From NCBI GenBank assembly GCA_002398845.1, contig DHBY01000047.1, forward strand, positions 1-15,198: a stretch of DNA of 15,198 nt. The letters are read 5' to 3'. Each line of letters starts with the position of its first letter. Position 1 is the first letter of the stretch. Positions 7,156-15,042 of this stretch are shown piece by piece. This DNA comes from Firmicutes bacterium UBA4916. Lineage in GTDB: Bacteria; Bacillota; Clostridia; Tissierellales; Tepidimicrobiaceae. The position numbers and the translations under genes were made by a program. The notes under the pieces are model-generated. The model saw only the letters and a list, made by a program, of their open reading frames with translations. It was not told the origin of the DNA and did not search any database.

Positions 7156-7974
7156 ACATATTCCCATTCCTTTCGGCCCTAAATGGCACCCAATAACAGG
7201 ACCTACTTCGTCAATAGAAATTACTGCTTTTGGAAATCTATCCTTTAAACCTTTCATCATCTTTAAAGCTTCTTCTTCATTAAGAACATGGCATACACTT
7301 ATTTTCTTAACTTCTTCATAAACTTTATCAATTATACCCTTAACTGCTTTATTTTTTCCACGTACCCTTTCTAGAAGTTTTAATTCCCCTTCTTTTAGTT
7401 CAATAATAGGTTTTATATTTAATACAGAACCAATAGCAGCTTCTATACTTGTTAACCTACCGCCTCTTCTTAAGTATTCTAATGTATCAACAGTAAAATA
7501 TATATTCATACTACTTTTTTTTCTTTCAATATAATTTACTATTTCTTTTCTATCCTTCCCTTCCTCTACCATACTTAAGGCATCTGCTACTAAAAACCTT
7601 AAGTTTGAGGCAGCCTGTAGGGAATCAATAATAGTAATCCTTTCATCCTCTAACATATTTTTAGCTAAAACACCACTATTGTAAGTCCCGCTTAATTTAG
7701 AAGATAAAAGTATGGCTATTATTTCATCATATCCTTCACTAAATGCTTTCTCAAATTCAGCTATAAAATCTCCCACTGCTGGTTGAGATGTAGTAGGAAA
7801 TAACTTCGAGCTGCTCAGCTCATTAAAAAATTCATCAAATTCTCCAGGAAATCCTTCTTTTTTTGTTATTTCATTAAAAGTATAATTTAGTGGCACTATG
7901 GATATCCTATTTTCCCTTGCATATTCTTTTGTGATATAACTGGTGCTATCAGTTATTATTTTTATTTTTTTCAT
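7147..7974 (-). CDS. DegV-family fatty-acid-binding protein
   Basis: This 275-residue protein is typical of the DegV family in length and motifs. The N-terminal KIITDSTSYI matches the family's DST signature. TTSQPAVGDF, LSSKLSGTYNSG and LEYLRRGGRL are further conserved blocks, and the C-terminal GPVIGCHLGPKGMG lines the lipid site in family structures. Members bind a long-chain fatty acid between two domains; some (FakB) present it to the FakA kinase for phosphorylation and incorporation into phospholipid. No fakA-like gene is in the window, so FakB activity here is inference. The ATG at 7974 is supported by GGGAGGTG upstream. The gene lies 72 bases after leuS on the same strand, behind a 42-bp perfect palindrome, and may be co-transcribed or regulated through it. 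Confidence 0.87.
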   Translation of the reverse strand: MKKIKIITDSTSYITKEYARENRISIVPLNYTFNEITKKEGFPGEFDEFFNELSSSKLFPTTSQPAVGDFIAEFEKAFSEGYDEIIAILLSSKLSGTYNSGVLAKNMLEDERITIIDSLQAASNLRFLVADALSMVEEGKDRKEIVNYIERKKSSMNIYFTVDTLEYLRRGGRLTSIEAAIGSVLNIKPIIELKEGELKLLERVRGKNKAVKGIIDKVYEEVKKISVCHVLNEEEALKMMKGLKDRFPKAVISIDEVGPVIGCHLGPKGMGICFY

Positions 7975-7991
7975 AGACTCACCTCCCTTAT

Positions 7992-8033
7992 ATAATAATT
8001 TTGCTGTACTAATTAGTACAGCAAAATTATTAT
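7992..8033. repeat. Perfect 42-bp palindrome between leuS and the DegV-family gene
   Basis: The sequence is its own reverse complement over 42 bases centred between 8012 and 8013, with the G+C-containing core CTGTACTAATTAGTACAG. In RNA it can fold as a roughly 19-bp stem. On the minus strand the 3' arm is followed by ATAAGGGAGG rather than a T-run, so it is at best an imperfect leuS terminator. It could instead be an operator for a dimeric regulator or an RNase III-type processing site in the DegV-gene leader. The palindrome is certain; its role is open. Confidence 0.85.
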
Positions 8034-8046
8034 TTCATATTTTAAA

Positions 8047-10458
8047 TTATTTTACAACTATATTATATATCTTTCCCATGACAAATATTTCTTTTACAAT
8101 TTGTTTTCCTTCTAAATACTTCATAATACTCTCGTTTCCTCTAGCCTTTTCTCTAACCATATCTTGAGTATCATCTATATTTACAATAATTTTCCCTCTA
8201 ACTTTTCCATTTACTTGCACAGGCATTTCAATTACTTCGTCCTGAGTTTTATCTTCTTCATATTGAGGCCATGTTTGTTCATGTAGCACACCGCCAAGGT
8301 TAGTAGTTTCCCATAGTTCTTCAGTTATATGAGGTGCTACTGGGTTTAATAAGACTAAGTATGTTCTTAAATCTGCCTTTGTTATTTTACCAACATCGTT
8401 AAATTTATTTAATAATGTCATTAAAGCTGCTATAGCTGTATTAAATTTTAAAGTTTCGTAATCTTCGGATACTTTTTTAATGGTTTTATGAATGCTGGTT
8501 TCCAATTCTTTGGAATAATCTTCTCCATCAATAAGAATCTCTTGTAGTTTCCAAACCCTTTCTAAGAACCTTCTACAGCCTTTCAAACCATTTTCTGACC
8601 ATGGCACAGATTTTTCAAAATCTCCAATAAACATTTCATAGGTTCTTAATGTATCTGCCCCATATTCATTTACAATATCATCTGGGTTAATTACATTGCC
8701 CCTAGATTTTGACATTTTTTCATTGTTTCCGCCAAGTATCATACCATGAGATGTTCTCTTGCTATAAGGCTCTTTACAAGATACTACCCCTATATCATAT
8801 AGGAATTTATGCCAGAATCTTGAATAAAGTAAATGTAATGTTGTATGTTCCATCCCACCATTATACCAATCTACTGGCATCCAATAGTCCAATTCTTCTT
8901 TAGAGGCTATTGCATTATCATTATGAGGATCTATATATCTTAAGAAATACCAAGAAGATCCTGCCCATTGAGGCATTGTATCAGTTTCTCTTTTGGCTTT
9001 GCCTCCACATTTTGGGCAAGTAGTCTCTACCCAATCAGTCATATTAGATAAAGGCGATTCTCCCGTATCCGTAGGTTCATAATTTTCAACTTCTGGCAGC
9101 ATAACTGGTAATTCATCTTCTGGTACTGGAACCCAGCCGCATTTTTCACAATGAACCAATGGTATAGGTTCACCCCAATATCTTTGACGTGAAAACACCC
9201 AGTCTCTTAATTTATAGTTAACCTTTTTGTGTCCCAATCCTTTTTCTTGTAGCCAATCACTTATCTTTTTTTGTGCCTCTTTTACTTCTAAACCATTGAT
9301 AATACCCGAATTAACCAAAATACCCGACCCTGTATCTGTATAAGCTTTCTTATCTACATTTCCACCTTTTACAACTTCTACTATGGGTAGATTAAACTTC
9401 TTAGCAAATTCCCAGTCCCTGCTATCGTGAGCTGGCACCGCCATAATTGCACCTGTTCCATAACTCATCAACACATAATCAGATATCCATATTGGTATTT
9501 CCTTTTGTGTAACTGGATTAATTGCTTTAAGTCCTTTAATCTCAACTCCTGTTTTTTCTTTTGATAATTCAGTCCTTTCAAAATCAGATTTCTTACTTGT
9601 ATATTCTTGATATTTTTCTATTTCATCCATGTTTTCAATATTGTCCCTATATTTTTCAATCAATGGATGTTCAGCAGCAATAACCATATAAGTAGCCCCG
9701 TATAAAGTATCTGGTCGGGTAGTAAATACCCTTAATATATCTTCTTTTCCACTTAATTTAAAATCTACTTCCATACCTTCAGAACGACCAATCCAATTGG
9801 TTTGTTGAATCTTTACTCTATCTATATAATCAACTGTATCTAAATCGTCTATTAGCCTATCAGCATATTCAGTGATCTTTAGCATCCATTGATTTTTAGT
9901 CTTTCTTATTACTTCTCCTCCACATCTTTCGCAACGGCCAGCTACTACTTCTTCATTTGCAAGGCCTATTTTACAAGATGGGCACCAATTTATAGGCATT
10001 TCGTGTTTATAAGCCAATCCCTTTTCAAACATCTTAATAAATATCCACTGAGTCCATTTATAGTAGCTAGGATCCGTTGTATTTATTTCTTTTGACCAGT
10101 CGAAGGAAAAACCTATAGACTTTAATTGTTTCTTAAACATTGCAACATTTTTCTTTGTAACTTCCTTAGGATGAACCTTGTTCTTTATAGCAAAGTTCTC
10201 TGTAGGCAATCCAAAAGCATCCCATCCAATAGGGAAAAGAACATTATAGCCTTGAAATCTTCTTTTTCTAGAAACTATATCTAAAGCAGTATATGGCCTT
10301 GGATGACCTACATGTAGCCCTTTCCCAGAAGGATAAGGAAATTCGATTAAAGCATAAAATTTAGGCTTAGTTTTATCTTTACTAGTTTTAAACACCTTGT
10401 TTTCTTCCCAAATATCTTGCCATTTCTTTTCAATTTCATTTGGTCTATATTCTCTCAT
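8047..10458 (-). CDS. leuS: Leucyl-tRNA synthetase
   Basis: This 803-residue class I aminoacyl-tRNA synthetase attaches leucine to tRNA-Leu. The ATP-binding HIGH element is HVGH (residues 49-52) and the second signature is KMSKS (581-585). Between them lies the CP1 editing domain, with FTTRPDTLYGATYM and MAVPAHDSRDWEFA, which should clear mischarged tRNA. Two cysteine-rich zinc-ribbon-like segments are visible: CPSC/CERC (C159, C162, C176, C179) and CEKC/CPKC further on. The ATG at 10458 follows AAGGAGG at good spacing. An oddity is that the signature reads HVGHPRPYTALD and GWDAFGLPTENFAI where common bacterial LeuS have HVGHPEGYTATD and GLPAEN. Expression should depend on uncharged tRNA-Leu through the T-box leader at 10488-10722. 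Confidence 0.97.
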   Translation of the reverse strand: MREYRPNEIEKKWQDIWEENKVFKTSKDKTKPKFYALIEFPYPSGKGLHVGHPRPYTALDIVSRKRRFQGYNVLFPIGWDAFGLPTENFAIKNKVHPKEVTKKNVAMFKKQLKSIGFSFDWSKEINTTDPSYYKWTQWIFIKMFEKGLAYKHEMPINWCPSCKIGLANEEVVAGRCERCGGEVIRKTKNQWMLKITEYADRLIDDLDTVDYIDRVKIQQTNWIGRSEGMEVDFKLSGKEDILRVFTTRPDTLYGATYMVIAAEHPLIEKYRDNIENMDEIEKYQEYTSKKSDFERTELSKEKTGVEIKGLKAINPVTQKEIPIWISDYVLMSYGTGAIMAVPAHDSRDWEFAKKFNLPIVEVVKGGNVDKKAYTDTGSGILVNSGIINGLEVKEAQKKISDWLQEKGLGHKKVNYKLRDWVFSRQRYWGEPIPLVHCEKCGWVPVPEDELPVMLPEVENYEPTDTGESPLSNMTDWVETTCPKCGGKAKRETDTMPQWAGSSWYFLRYIDPHNDNAIASKEELDYWMPVDWYNGGMEHTTLHLLYSRFWHKFLYDIGVVSCKEPYSKRTSHGMILGGNNEKMSKSRGNVINPDDIVNEYGADTLRTYEMFIGDFEKSVPWSENGLKGCRRFLERVWKLQEILIDGEDYSKELETSIHKTIKKVSEDYETLKFNTAIAALMTLLNKFNDVGKITKADLRTYLVLLNPVAPHITEELWETTNLGGVLHEQTWPQYEEDKTQDEVIEMPVQVNGKVRGKIIVNIDDTQDMVREKARGNESIMKYLEGKQIVKEIFVMGKIYNIVVK

Positions 10459-10487
10459 CTTTTTACCTCCTTAAATTCTCTACAAAT

Positions 10488-10524
10488 AAAAAAACCCTTC
10501 GTCAAAAATAGAGACGAAAGGTTT
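10488..10524 (-). terminator. T-box-controlled intrinsic terminator before leuS
   Basis: On the minus strand, AAACCTTTCGTC (10524-10513) pairs with GACGAAGGGTTT (10503-10492), followed by a T-run down to 10488. The adjacent T-box sequence lies just upstream, as expected for the competing antiterminator fold. The T-run ends about 30 bases before the leuS start. Confidence 0.9.
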
Positions 10525-10722
10525 ATTCCGCGGTACCACCCTAATTGATAGTATTACTATCCTCTTAAAACCATAACGGCGTTTTACCGGCTAAAGTTAC
10601 TTTACTTCACCTTAGCTACTCAGAGACGAGTTCAACTTCAATCAATACTGTCTCTCACCCTACGACAGTTCTCTGTGATTGCTTTACTGCTTACTACTTC
10701 TCTTCTTCGTTTTATATCATTT
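10488..10722 (-). promoter_or_regulatory. T-box riboswitch leader of leuS, leucine specifier CUC
   Basis: The leader contains the invariant T-box AGGGTGGTACCGCGG (10542-10528), which binds the acceptor end of uncharged tRNA. It also has a stem I with the conserved AGAGA (10674-10670) and GGTGAGA (10659-10653) distal motifs. In the specifier loop, TTGAACTCGTCTCTGAG places CTC (10630-10628), a leucine codon, directly after GAA. When uncharged tRNA-Leu pairs with the specifier and T-box, the antiterminator forms and leuS is transcribed. The coordinates run from the predicted transcription start to the end of the terminator T-run. Confidence 0.93.
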
Positions 10723-10728
10723 TGATGT

Positions 10729-10757
10729 ATTATAGCAAATATATTATCTAAAATCAA
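10729..10757 (-). promoter_or_regulatory. Sigma-A promoter for the leuS T-box leader
   Basis: On the minus strand, TTGATT (10757-10752) is followed by a 17-base spacer and a perfect TATAAT (10734-10729). It begins only eight bases after the asnS stop codon. Predicted initiation is near 10722, about 50 bases before the conserved stem I motifs. Confidence 0.75.
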
Positions 10758-10764
10758 GGTGTTT

Positions 10765-12153
10765 TTAAAATTCTGCTGATTTAACTGTTCTTGGGAAAGG
10801 TATGACGTCTCTAATATTTGTCATTCCTGTGATGTACATGATTGCCCTTTCAAATCCTAATCCAAAACCAGCATGTTTGGTTCCACCATATTTTCTTAAT
10901 TCTAGATACCACCAATAATCTTTTTTATCCATTCCCATCTCTTGAATTCTTCTTTCCAAAACATCCAATCTTTCTTCCCTTTGACTTCCACCTATTATTT
11001 CTCCAACTCCTGGTACGAGTAAATCCATAGCTGCTACAGTCTTTCCATCATCGTTTAGTCTCATATAGAAAGCTTTTATTTCCTTAGGATAATCTATGAC
11101 GAATACAGGGCCTTTAAATACTTTTTCTGAAATATATCTTTCATGTTCTGTTTGTAAATCTATACCCCATTCTACAGGGTAGTTAAATTCTTCTCCTGAT
11201 TTTTTAAGTATATCTATAGCTTCAGTATATGTTATGCATCCAAAATCTGAGTTAACTATGTTCTCTAGTCTTTCAGTAAGTCCCTTGTCAATAAACGAAT
11301 TGAAGAACTCCATTTCTTCTGGTGCATTTTCCATTACATAGTTTATAATATACTTCATCATATCCTCTGCTAATTTTCTATTATCCTTTAAATCAGCGAA
11401 AGCAATCTCTGGTTCTATCATCCAAAATTCTGCCGCATGTCTTGCAGTATTTGAATTTTCTGCTCTAAAAGTAGGACCAAAAGTGTATACATTTTTAAAG
11501 GCTAGGGCATAAGCTTCTGCTTCTAGCTGTCCACTTACGGTTAAGTTGGTTTCTTTTCCAAAGAAGTCTTTGGTATAATCCACTTTGTTTTCATCATCTA
11601 AGGGCATATTAGTTAAATCAAGGTTAGTTACTTTAAACATTTCTCCAGCACCTTCAGCATCGCTGCCTGTTATAATTGGTGTATGAACGTATACAAAACC
11701 TCTCTCTTGAAAAAATTTATGAGCTGCATAAGCAGTTAAAGATCTCACCCTAAAAACGGCATTAAAAGTATTGCTTCTTGGTCTTAAATGGGCAATGCTC
11801 CTTAAATACTCAAATGAATGTCTTTTCTTTTGCAAAGGATAATCATTATCTGAATAGCCTTCTACCACTACTTCTCCTGCTTGCATTTCAAAAGGCTGTT
11901 TAGCCCCTGGAGTCGATACTAATACTCCTTTTACAGCTATTGCACTGCTAATAGGTAATTTCTCTACCTCTTTAAAATTATCTAATCCCTCATTAACTAC
12001 CACTTGTAAATTGCTAAAAAATGTACCATCGTTTATTTCTATAAAGCCAAACTTTTTTGATGTTCTTGAGGTTCTAATCCAACCTTCAACTTCTATTTCT
12101 TTGTTTAGAAATTTTTCTGGTTCTCTAAATATTTCCTTAATATTTACTTTCAT
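10765..12153 (-). CDS. asnS: Asparaginyl-tRNA synthetase
   Basis: This is a 462-residue class IIb aminoacyl-tRNA synthetase. The N-terminal OB-fold anticodon-binding domain covers about residues 1-110 (IEVEGWIRTSRTSKKFGFIEINDG). Class II motif 2 is FRAENSNTARHAAEFWMIEPE, from about residue 228, whose form indicates asparagine rather than aspartate or lysine. Motif 3, GFGLGFERAIMYITGM, lies near residues 427-442. I choose the ATG at 12153 because AAGGAG stands seven bases upstream; the in-frame ATG at 12171 is six codons earlier and would include the ribosome-binding site. The T-box leader upstream carries an AAC (Asn) specifier, which independently supports the substrate. No terminator follows before the leuS promoter, so some readthrough into the leuS leader is possible. 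Confidence 0.96.
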   Translation of the reverse strand: MKVNIKEIFREPEKFLNKEIEVEGWIRTSRTSKKFGFIEINDGTFFSNLQVVVNEGLDNFKEVEKLPISSAIAVKGVLVSTPGAKQPFEMQAGEVVVEGYSDNDYPLQKKRHSFEYLRSIAHLRPRSNTFNAVFRVRSLTAYAAHKFFQERGFVYVHTPIITGSDAEGAGEMFKVTNLDLTNMPLDDENKVDYTKDFFGKETNLTVSGQLEAEAYALAFKNVYTFGPTFRAENSNTARHAAEFWMIEPEIAFADLKDNRKLAEDMMKYIINYVMENAPEEMEFFNSFIDKGLTERLENIVNSDFGCITYTEAIDILKKSGEEFNYPVEWGIDLQTEHERYISEKVFKGPVFVIDYPKEIKAFYMRLNDDGKTVAAMDLLVPGVGEIIGGSQREERLDVLERRIQEMGMDKKDYWWYLELRKYGGTKHAGFGLGFERAIMYITGMTNIRDVIPFPRTVKSAEF

Positions 12154-12183
12154 ATATATTCTCCTTTCCATTTATAATCAAAT

Positions 12184-12216
12184 AAAAAAACCCCTCATCC
12201 CGAAAGGGACGAAAGG
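12184..12216 (-). terminator. T-box-controlled intrinsic terminator before asnS
   Basis: On the minus strand, CCTTTCGTCCC (12216-12206), a TTTC loop and GGGATGAGGGG (12201-12191) form an 11-bp stem with several G-U pairs, followed by seven T (12190-12184). It lies right after the T-box sequence and ends about 30 bases before the asnS start. Confidence 0.9.
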
Positions 12217-12439
12217 TTCGCGGTACCACCCTAATTGCTAAAAATAGCCACTTAAAATACACAATCATGTATATCACAAATAACGATGTGAATCCGTCTA
12301 AGCCTACTCTCTAAAATGATTTCGATTAGAAACTCAAGGATGTTCTTCAATATAAATTTCGTATTGGGTTCCCACTTAATCCCAACTCCCTTAGACTACC
12401 TCTTATATTTACTCTTCCTATCACAGTTTATATGAACTT
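12184..12439 (-). promoter_or_regulatory. T-box riboswitch leader of asnS, asparagine specifier AAC
   Basis: The leader has the T-box AGGGTGGTACCGCG (12232-12219) directly before the terminator hairpin. In stem I the specifier region reads GAAGAACATCCTTGAG, placing AAC (12344-12342) ten bases before GAGT, the same offset as CTC in the leuS leader. Uncharged tRNA-Asn should favour the antiterminator and permit asnS transcription. The coordinates run from the predicted start site to the end of the terminator T-run. Confidence 0.92.
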
Positions 12440-12445
12440 TATAAT

Positions 12446-12474
12446 ATTATAATTAGATTAATCATTTTTGTCAA
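12446..12474 (-). promoter_or_regulatory. Full-consensus sigma-A promoter for asnS, inside the end of rarA
   Basis: On the minus strand, TTGACA (12474-12469) is separated by 17 bases from TATAAT (12451-12446), a perfect match to the consensus at the optimal spacing. The -35 box falls in the codons for the last residues of RarA (FDKND) and the -10 box lies just beyond its stop codon. Predicted initiation is near 12439, at the start of the T-box leader. Confidence 0.85.
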
Positions 12475-13783
12475 ATCGTTTTGATAAATTTTCCTTAATT
12501 ATTTTTTCATACCCATTATCTGTAGGCTCATAATACTTAACATCTTTAAATTCATCGGGTAGATATTGTTGTTTTACATAGGAATTCTTATAAGAATGGG
12601 GATATTTATAACCCTTACCATGACCTAAGTTATTAGCTCCTTTATAGGATGCATCTTTTAAATGATTAGGTACTTTTCCCATTTTCTTATTTCTAACATC
12701 ATCTAAAGCCTTATTAATTCCCAAATAAGAAGCATTACTTTTCGGAGCACATGCCACATAAACTGCCGCTTGGGCCAATATTATCCTGCCCTCAGGCATT
12801 CCTATTGCATTTACCGCATTAAAGGCGGATACTGCAATAGTTAAAGCTTCTGGATCGGCATTGCCTACATCTTCCGAGGCACAGATGATTATCCTCCTTG
12901 CAATAAACTTAGGGTCTTCTCCAGCATTTATCATCTTGGCTAACCAATATAAAGCAGCATCTGGATCTGAGCCTCTCATACTCTTTATAAAGGCAGAAAT
13001 AGTATCGTAATGCTCATCTCCACCCTTATCATATTTAGCAGATTTAACTAATAAACATTCCTTTATAGTATCCAAGTCTATATTTATTATACCTTTATCA
13101 TCCTTAGGTGTTGAAAGAACAGCTATTTCTAAAGAATTCAAGGCTAACCTTCCATCACCATCAGAAATAGTTACTAGATAATCCATGGCTTCACTGCTAA
13201 TCTCTACCATATAATTGCCTAATCCTTTTTCCTTATTCGCTAGACCATTCACTATTATTTTATGAATATCTTCTTCCGTTAAAGATTTTAAAGGAATAAC
13301 CATCATCCTTGAAAGAAGGGCTTTGTTTACTTCAAAATATGGGTTTTCTGTAGTAGCACCTATTAAAATTATAATTCCTCTTTCTACAAAAGGAAGTAGT
13401 GCATCTTGTTGAGATTTATTAAATCTATGGATTTCATCAATAAATAAAATAGTTCTTTTATTATAAAGCTTTAAACCTTCTTCAGCTTTGTTGATTACTT
13501 CCCTTATATCCTTTACTCCTGAGGTAACTGCGGACAATTTTTCAAAATTCTTATTAGTTGAATTTGCAATTATCATAGCTAAAGTCGTCTTCCCTGTACC
13601 TGGAGGACCATAAAATATCATAGAATTTATCCTATCCGCTTTTATAGCTCTATTTAAAAATTTTCCTTCCCCTAAGATATGACTTTGACCAACAAATTCA
13701 GATATTGTATTTGGTCTCATCCTATCAGCTAGAGGGGCATTTTGTTTCAATTGATTTTCCATATTTAAAGTAAATAAATCCAT
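12458..13783 (-). CDS. rarA: Replication-associated recombination protein A (AAA+ ATPase, MgsA/RarA family)
   Basis: This 441-residue protein is full length for the RarA/MgsA/WRNIP1 family, clamp-loader-like AAA+ ATPases that act at stalled replication forks. After the family N-terminus PLADRMRPNTISEFVGQ come Walker A GPPGTGKT (59-66), Walker B with DEIH (116-119, in ILFIDEIHRFNKSQQDALLP), and sensor 1 near GATTENPYFEVNKALLSRM. The C-terminal part has SAFIKSMRGSDPDAALYWLAKMI and ASEDVGNADP, characteristic of RarA rather than RuvB or DnaX. The ATG at 13783 has AGGTGAT upstream. The gene begins 57 bases after the orr stop, with a candidate promoter across that junction. Its 3' end also carries the asnS promoter, so mutations there would affect both genes. 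Confidence 0.94.
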   Translation of the reverse strand: MDLFTLNMENQLKQNAPLADRMRPNTISEFVGQSHILGEGKFLNRAIKADRINSMIFYGPPGTGKTTLAMIIANSTNKNFEKLSAVTSGVKDIREVINKAEEGLKLYNKRTILFIDEIHRFNKSQQDALLPFVERGIIILIGATTENPYFEVNKALLSRMMVIPLKSLTEEDIHKIIVNGLANKEKGLGNYMVEISSEAMDYLVTISDGDGRLALNSLEIAVLSTPKDDKGIINIDLDTIKECLLVKSAKYDKGGDEHYDTISAFIKSMRGSDPDAALYWLAKMINAGEDPKFIARRIIICASEDVGNADPEALTIAVSAFNAVNAIGMPEGRIILAQAAVYVACAPKSNASYLGINKALDDVRNKKMGKVPNHLKDASYKGANNLGHGKGYKYPHSYKNSYVKQQYLPDEFKDVKYYEPTDNGYEKIIKENLSKRFDKND

Positions 13784-13815
13784 TTTATCACCTATTTGTT
13801 TTAGTATTATAGATA

Positions 13816-13844
13816 ATATTATATTAGATAAGTGGTTTAGTCAA
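13816..13844 (-). promoter_or_regulatory. Candidate rarA promoter overlapping the orr stop codon
   Basis: On the minus strand, TTGACT (13844-13839) contains the orr TGA stop. A perfect TATAAT lies 15 bases downstream (13823-13818), and a weaker TAATAT lies at the ideal 17-base distance (13821-13816). Either could be the -10 box; the compromise in spacing or sequence lowers confidence. Confidence 0.45.
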
Positions 13845-14908
13845 CTTTTCATATCTTTCTCTACGTATTCCGATGTCATAGCTCTTAGTATTCCCCCATA
13901 GTTTAGTTTAAACCTAATAGTATCTCCAACTTTATAATCTATTTTGCTATCAGTTCCGTCTAATATGAGATGGTCGCTACTTCCACCTAATATAGATATA
14001 TCCTCATCTATTGGCAATATAGTATCAAATTCAATATCCTGTTTGCCAATAGCACATATCATCCTCTTTCTAATACCATAATCTACAAAAGTAGGGGTTC
14101 CCCCAAAAGCATCTCTTCCTATTTCACCAGTAGGTATAGAAGGTTTTTCTTTTATTTCAACAATTTCAGCTATTAGTTGGAAAGCATCATCGTAGGTATC
14201 TTCTATTCTCTCGCCATAGGCAGTTTCTACACCTAAAACTAAGGATTCGCCTAATCTTAACCTATTTATCCCTCCTATATTGTTATCTTCTAACAATAGA
14301 TGAAGGCTGCTGGAATTTCCCCCCGAAATTATTTCTAATTTCACATGGTATCTTTCTTCTATATTTCCTGCAATTTCTGTAAGCCTACCTAAATTTTCTT
14401 CATCAGGTATTACCCCTCCATAGCAAGTTAAGTTGGTACCTATTCCCAATAAATTCACACCTTCTAACTTTAAGACTTCTTCTATGGATGAGTATAGATC
14501 CCTTTCATAATAATATCCTTCTCGTAAATCTCCTAAATCCACCATAAGTATAATCTGATGAACTTTTCCTTTTTCTAAAGCCTTTTCTGATAAGGCTTTA
14601 ATAGTTTCTATTTCTGAATTAAGAGATATATCTGCATATTCTACTACCTTTTCTGCTTCAGATATCATAGGCAGCCTAATCATCATTTTGGGTATATTAA
14701 AATTCCTTAGCTTCATAAGATTTTCAATCCTCGAATCAGCAAGAAAGCTCACTCCCCCATCTACATAAGCTCTTGCAATTTTAGGATGTCCACAAAATAC
14801 CTTTGTAACTCCCGCTACCTGTATATGATTTTTTTTACATAAACTCACTACTACTTCTACATTATGTTTAATCTTATCTAAATTTATTTCCAATTTAGGA
14901 TATCCCAT
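13841..14908 (-). CDS. orr: Ornithine racemase (PLP-dependent, alanine-racemase-like fold)
   Basis: This 355-residue protein resembles the ornithine racemase of amino-acid-fermenting clostridia. The N-terminal PLP-barrel start PKLEINLDKIKHNVEVVVSLCKK leads to the PLP lysine K36 in VAGVTKVFCGHP. LMVDLGDLREGYY, GIGTNLTCYGGVIPD, EIISGGNSSSLHLL and NRLRLGESLVLGVET follow in the family order. It should interconvert L- and D-ornithine, which feeds the B12-dependent D-ornithine aminomutase branch of ornithine fermentation (family knowledge). The aminomutase and thiolase genes (oraS/oraE, ortA/ortB) are not visible in the window. A racemase for a related amino acid is the main alternative. The ATG at 14908 has AGGGGG seven bases upstream. 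A terminator about 140 bases upstream separates it from the preceding gene. Confidence 0.85.
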   Translation of the reverse strand: MGYPKLEINLDKIKHNVEVVVSLCKKNHIQVAGVTKVFCGHPKIARAYVDGGVSFLADSRIENLMKLRNFNIPKMMIRLPMISEAEKVVEYADISLNSEIETIKALSEKALEKGKVHQIILMVDLGDLREGYYYERDLYSSIEEVLKLEGVNLLGIGTNLTCYGGVIPDEENLGRLTEIAGNIEERYHVKLEIISGGNSSSLHLLLEDNNIGGINRLRLGESLVLGVETAYGERIEDTYDDAFQLIAEIVEIKEKPSIPTGEIGRDAFGGTPTFVDYGIRKRMICAIGKQDIEFDTILPIDEDISILGGSSDHLILDGTDSKIDYKVGDTIRFKLNYGGILRAMTSEYVEKDMKS

Positions 14909-15042
14909 ACCTAATCCCCCTTATATGCTTTCTCTTTTATTAATTTTAATATGATATTCTACATATTCTTTCTAATTCCTTCTTCCTATGGCAAATAACC
15001 ACACCATCTTACAAATTAAAATATTGTTTTTTACTATAATAT

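Noticed and set aside
7992..8033. Simple leuS intrinsic terminator
   Set aside because: No T-run follows the stem on the minus strand and there is no loop, so I listed it as a palindrome of open function rather than as a terminator.
10459..10764. A leader peptide attenuator before leuS
   Set aside because: No short frame with a ribosome-binding site and Leu-codon run was found; the T-box elements explain the terminator.
12011..12241. A 76-residue + strand open frame across the asnS start and leader
   Set aside because: It is antisense to asnS and to the T-box terminator, and its coding pattern is explained by those features.
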